In this document: in pieces, positions 34,143-46,300 of the stretch
Position numbering within the stretch: the first letter of the stretch is position 1
How the letters are laid out: every line of letters begins with the position of its first letter
Source: Ulva prolifera
Taxonomy: Eukaryota; Chlorophyta; Ulvophyceae; Ulvales; Ulvaceae
Assembly: GCA_023078555.1 (NCBI GenBank)
Contig: CM041200.1
Location: 8,114,807 to 8,178,806, forward strand
Direction of reading: 5' to 3'
Length of the DNA: 64,000 bases
Program-made: the position numbers and the translations under genes
Notes under the pieces: generated by a model
Told to the model about the DNA's origin: nothing
What the model saw: only the letters and a program-made list of their open reading frames with translations
Databases searched by the model: none

Positions 34143-37100
34143 TCAGCGGCCAGAGGGCGGCTGCTGTGCGGCCCCTGGGGGCATGCCCGGGTGCATCGCG
34201 GCCATGTGATGGTGCTGCTGCGCCTGCGGCACATGCATGATCCCCATCGGCGGCGCGCCCGCCATCTGGTCTTGCGCCATCATCTGCACCCCGGGGTGCG
34301 GCTGCGGGCCGCCGGGGTGGCCTGGCGGCCTGCGCGGCAGCTGCACGCATGCCCCGCTCAAGGTGCGCCCCCCTCCGCGGCCGCTGCCACAGCCACACCG
34401 CTGCTCGAGCACATCACGCACTTTGCAACCGCATTGACCATGACAGGGACGATGTATCACCATGGGTGTGAATGTGAAATCACATGCAGTCAAGAAGAGC
34501 GCAGCTAAGTAAATGTGGGCCTGGCACATGAATGCATTTCACATGCGGCCATGACGAGCCGTGATAGGAGGGGGCAGCAGGGTGGCGTATGCGGGGGCAA
34601 AGGCAGTGTCCGGAGGGAGCACCTGTTGCTGCACCTGCGGCTGTGAGGCATGCGCAGCGTCCATGTGCTGGTACTGCGGGTGCCCAGGGGCACCGAGAGG
34701 GGGCGTGCTGGCCCCATGCACCGGCCCCATCACCCCGGCCGGCCCCATCTGCATCGCCGGGTCGTCCGCCGGCACGGCCATCTGCCCCGCGCCCTGCGTG
34801 GGCATCCCCCGCTGCACATGCATGCTCGGCATGCTGCCATCCCGCGACACGGCAGCCGACGCCGGCGGCGGGACAGCAAGCTGCGGCCCGCCACCGGCGG
34901 GCGGCGGCTGCGGCGGCTGCGCCGCGCCGCCCCCGCCCCCACGCGCATCCCCCACAAACTGCACCGGCACGGCCCCCATCGCAGGCATGCCCCCGCCGGC
35001 GCGCCGCCACCGCAGCACGTCCACCGGGTTCGGCACGCTGCCGTTGAACGGCACCATTGCCTGCTGCAGGAAGACCTGCTGGCTCTTGTGCGCGGGCATC
35101 CCATGCATCGCGAACTCGCCGCGCTTGTTGTTCGCGATCTCCGTGTCGCTCTGCCGCTCCTGCGCCAGCCGCAGCGCGGAGGGCTTGATCGCCTGGCAGT
35201 ACTTGGCGACCGTCGTGCCGCTGCACGGCAGCATGTGGCGCAGCACGCGCCGCGCGTCCTCCTTGTTCACAGCGCGGCTCTTGTCCTGCACCCACTTCGT
35301 GCAGCTCAACGAGCGGAGCTCATGGACACCTTGTCTGTCATGGACACGGGGGACCCGCAAGCACCGGACCTCGCAAACTATGAAAGCAGGGACCCCACAA
35401 GCGCTCCTGCCGCTGCTGCCAGGCCCGTTGCTGGAGAGGCGTCCAGCTCGGGGCGGAAGATAGCACAACGTGGCCGCACGTCCACGCGAAACTCTGCCAC
35501 ATGTAGAGACGCCACACGAAGCCACATGCGCCTGCCAGCAATTCAACCGGCGCGGCACATGCGAACTGACGGGCGACCCTGAACATCTGCCGCTGCTGCA
35601 GCCTGCAGCCCCTGCAGACAGATCCGCAGGCAGAGGCGGCAGGACCGGCGGAAGCACCGCACCCGATTTGCGACGTGGCGGTGGGGCAGGTACGTGCCGT
35701 CGAGCCGGCGCAGGCTGTTGAAGACGTCGGCGACGAGGCGCGACGACTCGCCGAACTCTGCGATGAGGCACATCATCAGGCTGTCGTCCTCATGCGACAT
35801 GCCGCCGATGTCCGGCCGCCGCCCCGCGGCCGCCGCTTGCACGGCTGTCGACGGGTCGACGCTGATCTGGCGCGAGATGCCGGGCCGCCCCGCCTGCCAC
35901 GCCCGCCGCGACCTGCACACACCCCCGCAGCCCATGTTTCAACTCCGGCCCTGAACGTGCTTCTGCTGCTGAACCTACCTCTTGAGTCACGCACACACCA
36001 CTCCATTGATGCTCCCGCCGACTGCAGCTGCCGCGGCACCCAGTCCCTCAAAGGCCGAGCAGGTTGATGCGCCCCTGATCTGCCACCGTGATCTGCCACC
36101 CTGATCTGCCACCCTGATCTGCCACCCTGGTCTGCCCCCGTGATCCTCATCGACCCCCCAGCTGCAGAGGGTGCAAGCGGAAGGATCCAACGGCCGGCAT
36201 GCACCGGGGCAGCCTGCGGGCCAACACCCGCCTCCCCCCGACACAGCTATTCATCGCAGCCCATCAGAACACGAACCGATGCTGCAGTCCCCACATGCCG
36301 GCAGCACACGTTGCGGGCAGGCAAGCCCGGAGGATGGGGCGCACCAGCTGCCCTCAGCCATCGAGCTGGCGCGCGCAAGGCCGGAGCCCCGCTCGCCGTT
36401 CACCGCGACGCCGTCGGCCGCCGCGGCCCCGGGCATCGCGGACTTCGCGGAGTGCACGCGCAGCAGGTACTCGGCCTGCGCTGCCTCAAGCTCTTCCGCC
36501 GACGTCAGCGCCTCCTGCAGGCCCCACCGCCGTTGCAGTCCGGGACAAGAGATCTGGTGCCTGCGTGGTATGAGTCACCAACGCAAGCGGGGCGAGGCTA
36601 GATGAGCACCAATGATACAGCTATGCTATGGCCAACCAGCTTGCGTACGGACCTGTGGCAGCGAGTGACTTGGCCTGGCAGCATGCATTGGTCTCTCATG
36701 CGCAGCTCACGGCAAGGAGCATGCAATCATGGGAGGCAGGTTCCACAGCTGGCGTGGCTGCAGCTCAGCGGGTGGGCAGAGATGTAGCTCAACAGGATCG
36801 ATCAGAAACGGCTCTTTCCTCAGTTGCCTGTGGCCGGCGAACCTTTGCAGCGAGTTCAGCAGATACAGCATGAACAGCGTTGCAGAGCAGCGAGCGAGTG
36901 CCTGGGTTCAGGGCAGCACGACGGCGCGGCTGCGGGCGACAGTGGAGCAGCGGGAGGGGATGCGGGGCAGACGCACCACCATGCGCTTCACGTACGCCTC
37001 TTCTGTCGTTCGTATGACATACTTCAGCGCGCTGCGCAGCAGGGACCAATCATAGACGATGAACTCGGTGCAGGCGACCACCGGGACACTCTGGCAGAAG

Positions 37101-38238
37101 CCCGGGCTACCGCTGCCGTTCCGAGCAGCCTCCACGAGGGCGGTGCTGCTCCGACTCGTGCCATTGGCTCCCGCAAGCTGCGCCCCTGGCTCTGTTTTAA
37201 CGTGCACGGCGGAGTCTCGACTGGCACGCCCTCTGCAGTCACGGGAAGGCAGGGTTATGTGGCGGTGAGGTGATGTCAGCCGCCAGGAGCCCTAGTCAGC
37301 GTCAGATGAACCAGTGTGACACAGCTGGACCTCAATCCCCGCGTGACTGGGACGCAAACCAAAGCCGGCTACAAAGCATCCTTCTGCGTTTCATTTTCGC
37401 TGAATTGTGCTTTTGTATATCCGCAACACTACAATTTTCAGTGCACGCCATGGCAACATGGACAATGGCAATCGGGCATGAGAAGCCGGTGAGAACAGAA
37501 AGGCACCGCCATGATGACATGTAGCACTGAAAATGCAGTTGTGTATGGGAAACGAATGAGCTTGAGGTGGACACCATGTCACGCTTGTGTGAGCTGTCAA
37601 GGTGACAAACACCACCAGGAACCAGCCTGCTGAAGATGTCGCCACAGAGGAGCCCACATATAAGTGTGGCTATCTAGCGCTAGCAAAACTTGGTTGTGTC
37701 GGTTACGTGTGAACAGAAATGGGAACAGAAATGGCTATGGCTGTTCACACAATCAAGACAGGTGGCAGGTCAACAATCAGCACACCTCCGAGCGGACTGA
37801 GCAGGTCCAGTGCCGTCATGCACCCCATTGGCTTCAACATGCACTTTTCTTAGATTTTTGCGTGCATGCACGGCTTCGTGTGCGATGATGAATGCCATCC
37901 GCTTCTTCCACCTTCGCTCTAGGATGATGTCTTGATACATCCATTTGCATTCGTTCAGCAGATGATTCCAGTGAGTGTGTCTCCGCTGCTGAGGTACAAT
38001 GTAATGGTCTGGATCTATATGTCCCTCTCGCTTCCGCTGCAGAGTGACGTTTCTTGGGACTGCTTTGACCTGAAGTGCCCATTGGCACGCCAGTGTTGAC
38101 AGCTTCATCCGCGCCAAAGAAATCGGGACCGCGCACCTTGATCGCAACAGCTCTGGCTAAAATTGCATCTTCTTGAGCTCTCTGCTCTGCCACGCTGTGC
38201 GGCTTGTCCCTGTCGCCCCCAACCATCCCTTGTTGCAT
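34143..38238 (-). CDS. EAF1/VID21-like chromatin protein (HSA + Myb/SANT-like), NuA4-type
   Basis: Likely scaffold subunit of a NuA4/SWR-type chromatin complex. Seven phase-consistent exons: 38137-38238 (start at the internal ATG, MQQGMVGG), 37845-38069, 36977-37177, 36345-36514, 35663-35912, 34623-35285 and 34143-34340, about 602 residues. Exons 1-2 carry an HSA domain: QRAQEDAILARAVAIK, then THWNHLLNECKWMYQDIILERRWKKRM, shown here only as key residues HWNHLL, EC-WM and ERRWKKR (plant EAF1: HWDHVLEEM-WL--DF-QERLWK). Exon 5 has a Myb/SANT-like unit, SHEDDSLMMCLIAEFGESSR and LVADVFNSL (plant: FEDQALVVLVHDMG-NWELVSD). The C-terminus is Pro/Gln/Met-rich (QMMAQDQMAGAPP, QQHHHM), like the Gln-rich EAF1 tail. 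It is much shorter than plant EAF1 (~1,900). The frame stays open upstream of 38238; a tiny exon at 38321-38327 spliced to 38282 could supply an earlier ATG. Intron 37178-37844 might hide an exon. Confidence 0.7.
36076..36140 (+). repeat. 13-bp tandem repeat, ~5 copies
   Basis: Units TGATCTGCCACC(C/G) repeated about five times, the last slightly changed (TGGTCTGCCCCCG). Located in the EAF1-like intron between exons 36345-36514 and 35663-35912. Confidence 0.85.
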
Positions 38239-38788
38239 GGTCCCCAGTGGATGCCCGAAGGGTGACCACACCCTCACCGCGTCTGCACATACAGCCTACA
38301 TATCTCTTCTAATAGCACACCAGTCATTCCCCGAGCTGCTATGCCGATTGCGTATCAGATGAGCCCCGTCAGGCAATATTGCGACTGCGACAATGATTCC
38401 AATCTCCGCAAACGCTCAGCACCCTTCACCACTACTTTCTTGTCTCTGAGATCATCATCACAAAGTTTCGGGTCGTCTTATTGTCGCCTGGGTCAGATGT
38501 GGAGTGACCGCGGCGCGTCAGGCGCGTTTGGGTCACACGTGTTCACTTAAACCACGGCAAGCTGTTCTTCAGAATTGGTTGCGGCTTAGGCTGCGTAAGA
38601 ATGGGTATACTCTGATACTGACATGTTGGCAGGATTTGCGTGCCGTCCAACGACTGATCGTTCCTCTGATGGGCCTTTTCCTCAGCTGTATGTCCACAAT
38701 GTGTTATTGCTAGTGCCAGCTAGGCGCTGACCAACCTGCAGGCGAGCTACACCCCCTAGGGGGCCAGATATATTTAAATTGGTCTACC
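38239..38788. promoter_or_regulatory. Shared divergent promoter region of the EAF1-like and CSN4 genes
   Basis: Only about 550 bp separates the two oppositely transcribed starts. A TATATTTAAA stretch lies at 38769-38778, but only some 10 bases before the CSN4 ATG, so it may not be a TATA box. No other element can be named. Confidence 0.4.
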
Positions 38789-41700
38789 ATGGACCTGGCT
38801 CGTGTCGCCGAGGTGCAGGATCAGAAGGATAAAGCAAAGCTGTATGAACAGGCTTTGGACCATTTATTCAACACTCCGTCATTGGCGGATAGCAAGATAT
38901 TCATAGAGCATCGTGCGGTTCTGGCATCTATTGTCGCTGGCTCTCTGGGGTGTTCGTGATGTATGATTGGGTGCTTCATGCAGTAGCAAACAGCAATATC
39001 CCCCTGGTTGTCAGCAGACCGATATTGAGCCGCCTAGCTGCTGGTCTGGATCGTTTCCCCGAAGACATACAGTATGATGTGGCCACCTTGTGCGCCTCAC
39101 TCTTTCGCAATTATTGCTCTTGTCCGTGTTCATCAGCTCGGCTGGTCAAAAGCTCAGGCTGCAGACAGTTACCTGACCCGAAGCCAAAGCCTGCTGACAC
39201 TGGGCGTTGGTGAGTCACAGGTTTTCTGCAGATGAGCACTCATGAGCTGTTCCATCTTGCAGTGCATTAGCTACTCTCATCACTCGAGAGGTCAGTTTTG
39301 ATGATCAGGTGACAACGGTCAGGGAGTTCCTTGCGGGAAAGCTGCAGCAGCGCGAAGAATGGGGTGAGGCAGCCAAGGCACGCCTCTATGTGTGGCAGCT
39401 CGCGTATGATATGTTGATGGCATCATGGGTATTCAGCAACGACCGACGTCAGCATGCGCTCGTTTCTGGTACTGCCAGCTCTGAATCGTGTGTTCACATC
39501 TGCATCTCAGGTCAGTGAAGCCATGCTGCTGTTCCTTTCTCTGGTGAAACAATGCAGCCATGATAAAATCTCAGATGGGTCACACTTGACGGGACACAAG
39601 CCAGACCTGTGCTCCATGGTGAATGCAGCCAGTTGCCTCAACTGTCCAGGCTGTCGAAGAGCATGAACCTGTTCTATTTCACAAAAGGCGGCCTATGCGA
39701 CTGGCAGCATCGCAATAGGCGCAAGCCATCTGCTGTTTCCCGGACTGTATGTTGGCATGGTGTGGTGCAGATGTTGTCAGCCATGGATGTAGAGAGGGCC
39801 GGCCGTGACCTGGACGATACCAAGAAGCTGGAGCATTACATCAATGTGACCATGCTCTTCTTGGAGGATGAAGACTCCGTCAGTGCTGAGAGGTTTCTGG
39901 TCAAGGTGCCGCTCTGATCTGTTCATGAACGCCTTCATGCCGCTGCAGACCTTGTTAGCTGCGTGCCTGGCCCACTCTCGCTTTCCAACGCTGCCGTTGC
40001 TTCTCACGATGTGATCACGTCAGTATTATGCCGTTGCTTCTCGCTATGTGATCGCATCAGTACTGGTGATGTAATGATACATGCATGTGCGCTTCTTGCT
40101 GCGCAAACCAGGCCAGGCTAGGTATGGGCTACTGCATGCTTGCACCCTGTGCGGCCCAGGCTATGGCCAGCCAGTGTTGGCACAGTCAGACGTTTTGCAA
40201 AGTGTATGTCGGTAGAACTTCAGCAATGTGGCTTTGGATTCATTTCGCGACATGATGAAGTAACCATGCTACAGGCTCGCAACCTGATTGGGGAGGCGTC
40301 AGACGATAAGCTGAATCTGCGGTACAAAGCCTGCTATGCCCGCATCTGTGACAGCAAGCGCAAGTTTCTGGAGGCTGCAACGCACTACTATGACCTGTCT
40401 ACGTACAGCACGATCCAGTGCGCAACTGCTCGACTTCTGCTGCTGACAGCCTGTGTTTGGAAAGTGCAAGCCACAAAGATTTCCTGAATTCTGCTCATGC
40501 GGTATCAGACTCAGTGTAGCATTTGAACATAGAATTCGGCTCTTGCTACCTAGTGTGAGAATGCACAAACCAGTCTGTCCCATCAGAACAGACAGAATGG
40601 TCAGAAAAGAAGTGTCTGTGGTTGTGTGATCCCTATACATCTCGGACTCCGACCCCGGCACTGGTCAGCGCTGTGCAGGACAGAGGACTCCATTGCGCAA
40701 CTACTCCAAGCAGCTGTGACCTGCGCCATCCTACACCCTGCTAGCTTACATCGTAGCCGCATGTTGGCCATGCTGTACAAGGACGAGCGCGTCGCTGACA
40801 CAGCAGTCGTGCCACAGTTCCCCTTCCTCGAGAAGATGCTCATGGAGCGCATCATCACAACGTGAGCTCCAACGCTTCACCTGCAATAGATTCTGGCAGC
40901 ACAGGTGTTTACTGTGTATTGTGTGCACCGGTGCAGTGTCGACCTGGGCTTGTGCTCCTCTTGCAAGGTGACAAGGGGATTTTGTGTATCGGCTATATAG
41001 TCAGGTCGACACCGCTCTGCCGAGTGGCCTGTTGCAACTGATCGAGCCTGGTTACAGCCACTATTCCGCAAGCCTGAACCTGTGGGTGGCAACACAATAG
41101 TTGCAGCCACACACCTCCATCCTTGCTCAGGCATAGTGCTCCTGCATGAAATGCAGATGGACTGCAGATGCGCACAGCTACATTGTAGCCTTGTTTCTAG
41201 GCTGCGCTTGACCCGTTCGTAAGCTCTGAAGTCACGCAATCGTGCCGACATCACATGCCAACCATGCGCAGCACATGCTGCACACGCCCAAGGCAGCACT
41301 GTGGCATTTTCAAGGAAGCAAGCGATTTCCGGAGCTACGGCTGTGATGACACTGACGGCGGCATGATACATGCAGGGACGATGTGCAGGCGTTCGACAGC
41401 CTGCTAAAGGATCACCAGCGGGCACTGCTGCCGGACGGCTTCAGCGTGCTCGAGTCCGCGGTCATCCAGCACAACATCCGCTCGGTCGCGGGCATGTACG
41501 ACAATATCACGCTGGACCAGCTGGCAGCCCTTCTCGGGCTGTCGGTCAGCCGCGTGGAGACACTGACGTGCGACATGATCAGTGAGGGCCGATTGAAGGG
41601 CCATGTGGACCAGGTACGCGACCTGCCCTCCGCTTCTATGAATGCTCGGGCTAGAGTCACTGCAGGCCGAGACTGGGGTCCCGATTACAAACCTATGTAT

Positions 41701-42198
41701 TCGAAAATGGACGCCAGAGGGCCTGTGAAGAAAGAGAATTGCCAGGACCGTCGTTTCATTGTCTCACCACACATAGCTCACCATGGCGGCATCAGAGGAG
41801 ACCCAAACCAGGGCTTCCATCTGTCCACGGAAACAATCTTGAGCTGCTCCAGCGGTCAGTGCTGTCAATGGTCGCCATCACGTTTGCAGCTTTGCCATTC
41901 TGCCTCTTGCCTGGCATGCGTGTGGCACCATTACGTTCTTGGCGCACTTTGCATCCAAGCCTGTACATTCCGGTAAATCAAACACCTTGCAGAAGATAGG
42001 CTGCACTCGTTTCCGGACCGCAGTAAGTCTGCAGATTGCCTAGGCTTTCAATTATGAAGCGTGCTGCAGGTTGACAATGTGGTCTACTTTGAGGGAGAGC
42101 GGGGACACCTGGCACAGTGGGACGAACAAATTACTGGGGTATGCAACACAGTCAACACGATTGTGGACAAGATCGTTGAGCTGCAGAGCAAGGCGTAA
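38789..42198 (+). CDS. CSN4: COP9 signalosome complex subunit 4
   Basis: Subunit of the CSN complex that removes NEDD8/RUB from cullins. Eight exons join in phase: 38789-38912, 38984-39089, 39263-39389, 39771-39905, 40275-40417, 40679-40861, 41376-41613 and 42070-42198, giving 394 residues, close to the usual ~400. Family landmarks in order are VAEVQDQKDKAKLYEQAL (plant ITAIQDQRQKIEQYK), IPLVVSRPIL, EVSFDDQVTTVREFLA, EEWGEAAK, LEDEDSVSAERFLVK, LNLRYKACYARICDSKRKFL, LQAAVTCAIL, RSRMLAMLYKDER, then the PCI winged-helix part HQRALLPDGFSVLESAVIQH, YDNITLDQLAALLGL, and a tail VVYFEGERGHLAQWDEQI. The ATG context is TACCATGG. Exon 3 could instead end at 39377 (AAG|GCACGC, a GC donor), removing four residues that relatives lack. 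A TGTAA motif, the green-algal poly(A) signal, lies at 42267-42271. Donors are GTGCGG, GTGCGC, GTGTGG, GTGCCG, GTGCGC, GTGAGC and GTACGC. Confidence 0.95.
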
Positions 42199-43300
42199 CC
42201 TGACCAGATTAAATAATGCAATCATCGGATGCACAAGCATTCCAGCAATGTAGATCATAATGCTCATGTAACACAGACAGCATGTTATGCTTCCGGTCGG
42301 CCCGGCCGCTACCCTTCAAAACCAGGTCATGTGTCCATGTGCCTAAGTTGATAGAGATACAGCATAGGATCGCGCAAAACCCTTTCCAGTTTGTGTCCAC
42401 TCGCAAATGGGTTCTCTTGCTTGATCACCAAGTGCTGTACAAGTGTCGCTTCGGCCGGGCTAGCTAGCATGGATCAAATCATGCAACAAGTGAATGATGT
42501 TTCCCAAACCACTTGTCTCCCCGTTGTCCAGCTGGGTTTGTCGCAGTCTCATGGAAACCTGTCGCATCTGTAAGTTTGCGCACCTCGCTTGAAAAACCGT
42601 ACCAGTGTGCTGTGTCTCATCACGGCAGAATGAAATTATGGAAGCACAAGGTTTATGAGGCCCCTGGGTGTGTAGTTCCGCCTCGATGGAGGCTGAATTT
42701 GCTTCTCATATGCAAGTCATCAGCCAGTGTACACTGAGTTCGCTTCACCATTCAAGTGAACGACGGCCCCATCGCAATCCAGTGAGGGGGGAGAAACAAG
42801 TGATCAGAGATCTCGCCGGTCCGTCTGGCATTTTCTGCACACCCACAGGCGGACCGTCACACCAACAGACTCGGGACCCTGCTGCAGTCATGATTGTGAT
42901 CATTTGCTGTATTGGATCAGGCCCATTGAATGTGACAGCAGAGCAAATTTCCCCACTTGCTTCTGCGGGAACACCTTAACAGCGCAAAGGCTGATACATC
43001 GTTCCAGATGAATCATTGAGGATCAATTTCCACTCACTGAAGATCATTGTCCGCAACTGCCCTGAATGATTGAGCCTTGACGCTGCATCCTGATCAGTGT
43101 GACTTGACAAATTAAACATGCCACCTGCTGGCGTGCATCGACGCAGCCAAACTCAAAGTACTACTACCGCGCAGCCTGAAGCAGCGTTGGCACGTGGAGC
43201 ATCATGTCTTGATATTCGAATAAGGAAATCCTATCTACGACTGCTTCAAACTTTTCCGGTCAGCACTCGCGATTTGCGAACCACGTACGGTAGGCAGCAT
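42199..43300. other. Intergenic between convergent genes
   Basis: Lies between the CSN4 stop (plus) and the giant channel gene stop (minus). No exon or repeat recognised. Confidence 0.5.
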
Positions 43301-46300
43301 TCACCACCCCATGAGCCAGAACGCTTCACGCAGCCACGAGCGCGCCTGCTGGCACTGAGCCGAGCCCTCCAGCACCTCCTGCTGCGCCGCCAGCAGCCAC
43401 GATTCCAGCTGCTGCAGCAGCGCCCCCGCCAGCCGCACCCCAGCCACCTGCTCGCGCTGCCGCAGCACCGCCCGCTGAAGCCGCCGCAACCGCCGCCGCC
43501 GACGGTCAGACAGCGGCAACGCCTCTGCTGCCGAGACCTGCGCCAAGAGGCTCTGCACACCGGCATTCCCACTGCCTGCGCTGCCACCGCCACCACCTAT
43601 GAGACACTCCTGCAGGGTTTTCTCACCGACCAAGTTCCGGGCCGCTGAGACGGCCATGCGCACCGGCTGCCAACATGGCGCACCCCCTGTCCCGGTATGG
43701 GACTGCGTATCGCCGGCTGCGACAGTGTCACACGTGCTACGCTTCCTGTGGCCACGGCTGCGCCGCTGCCGCTGCGGCGCCTCTGAGTCGGCGCCTCCAA
43801 AATCCACCCCGAAATCAAACAATACGGTCGCCGCGACAGCCTCCACGAGGGTCGGGACGTGTGCCGGAGTGCTCTCCACCGCAGCATCCACTGCATCGTG
43901 ATGCTGTGCCGTGGCGCTCGCTGTGAAGTGGCTGTGGCGCGGCGCGGCCGTCTGACCAGCCCCAGACGATCGCTGATCTTTATTCGCACGCGGCCGCTGG
44001 CGTTTCCACCACTGTGCCAACATGTCCAAGTCTGGCAGCCCAGCCCCCTCGGCAGCCCCACTGGATGCCGTACAGCGGAGTCCACCACCACTGTCTACAT
44101 TCAGAGCACCGAACTCCGGGCCCAGTAGATCCACCGCTTGCCCTTCCTTGGAAGCAGGCCGTTGTTGTCTCATATCTCCGGCAGAGGCCATTGCGTTGCC
44201 TCCGAGGTCGGGTGCTGGGGTGATTCGAGACGAACTTCTGCTACGAGCGGCCGTCCTGGTGCGACACAGCCCGGGCAGCAGCATCCTTGCTAGACTGTCG
44301 AGCCAAGCAAGAATCGGCCCGCCCCAGAGCCGACGCGGGCGCCTCCTGCCTATGCACGAGCAGTGTGAGTGACCCTGCAACCCGCAAGTTCTGCGTCAAC
44401 AGATGCACGCATACGGCACAACACGCTCAGCGCTTGCCTCAGCAGTGAGCCAGCACACTCTAGGAATGCATGTTGCTGAATAGATCCAGTAAGACTGTAC
44501 AGCCTTTACGAAGATGGGTTCCGCTGCGGCCGGCAGCTCTGGCGAAACGAATAACGCATAACTATGCAAACGTATTCGAAGTTCTGCTGCAAGGGCGAGT
44601 GAGGGCGTCTGCACAAACAGAATCAAGCAGCAGGATCGCAGGTGCGCTATGTCAAAGATTGCGGCCGTGCACTGCCTCTGCATGTCTCGCGTAGGGATCT
44701 CTGCCGCGCGCAAAAGATAGGATGCTACCTGCGCCTCGATAGCAACGAGCGCCGCCTTCAGCCGGGCCACGCGCCGCCGCTGCTCGCTGTGCCGCACACG
44801 CTCCACGACGCGCTTCACCGCGCCCAGGCTGGAGCGCTCAGCACTCTCGGCAAGAGGCCGCATCTGCTCTTCGCCAGGAGCCTCTGGCAGCGCAGCGAGG
44901 AGGGTCGGAGGGTGCATGTGGTCCGCCGCGGTGGCAAAGGTGACAGGGTGAGGCAGGAGAGGCGGCAGCCTTGCGGCAGGGTTGGGAGCAGCCCTGGGCA
45001 GCGCCAGAGCGTCCGCTGTGGCGGAAACCTCTGACGGGTGCACCATGGACGCCCCTCTGGCGCCGCGGAGAAGCATGCTCGCCAGGCGCGACATGGTGAA
45101 GCGTGTTGAGCCGCGTATGTGGCGGGGGAACATCGGGGAAGCACAGGCTGAGGCGGCTGTCTCGCGTTCCATCCGGCGTAGCGTCTGGATCGCCATCCAC
45201 CTGCATATCGGCCCATGTGATCACTCATGAGTCAACAATCACACGCGTGCCGTGGGGACCTACTGAGTTCCATCCGACAGTAGCAGCCGCGGAGCTGCGC
45301 ATCTGTAGAAACACCGCAGGGTCAATCAGTGCGAAGACAGGAGTCTTTGAGAGACTAGTAGCTGTGGATCTACAGCAGAATATAAATCGATCATCCGTTA
45401 ACTCGTTGGCACATATGGCCAGAGCACAATCGTTGCAACTCAGAACCGTGGCACCTCCCAGCACTGACTCATGCATCATGTCAGGACACATTGGAGAGGG
45501 TATACAGGAGAGGCGCACCGTGCTTGCATGGTGCACATGAGTATGCTGGCAGCGCTGTGCGCTTCCAGCGCATCCCCAGCAGCAGCTGCCCCCTGGCCCA
45601 CTGTGGCAGCTGCCCCCGCACCCACCGTAGCAGGGCCTGTGCGCCCGCGGCCGGCAGTCATAGCCACCGGCACCTTCCACCGCAGCTGCGACTCCCGCCG
45701 ACACGACACCCCCCGGTCCAGCGCCTTTGCGATGAGCGCCGCACGGATCAGGGTGCCCAGCAGTGTGCGGCCCTGCGTGCCGCGCCGCGACAGGCCGCTG
45801 CGGCCGACGAACCGCAGCACCCTGCGCTTGCTGGTGCACAGCAGGCGCGCCAGCAGGCGCAGCGCAAGCAGGGACTGAGCACTGCTAGCGAGCACCTCTG
45901 ACAGCCACTGCGTTGCCGGCGAGGCTGCGGAGGTGGGCGAGGCGGCCGTTCGGTGGCTGTTGCGGCTGCGGGTGGGCAGCCGGACTCCACGGTCGGCGCT
46001 GCCGAAGAGCTTGAGACGCTGCAGAGGCGAGTGTCGTGGTGAGCAGTGGCCATGCAGAGTTTAGGTGAGGGCATGGGTGAATGCCTGATGCATCTACGCA
46101 GCCTGCTCTAATTGTGGGCCATGGATCCACCGTTGCAGCCAGTTGGGGCCCGCTTGTCGTGAGTGATCAGGATAACAGACTACCGGTAGTCAGGTACCGC
46201 TGCACGCTGTAACATTTCACGACCACTGAAGAGCTTCGCATGTGTGTGCCCGCACTGGCCGTTGAAGCGAGGTGACGAATCTGGCACAATCGCATTGCCT

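Noticed and set aside
34561-35582. 300- and 310-codon + strand ORFs, Cys/Gly- or Arg/His-rich
   Set aside because: Shadows of the Pro/Gln/Met-rich exon of the EAF1-like gene; no motif of their own.
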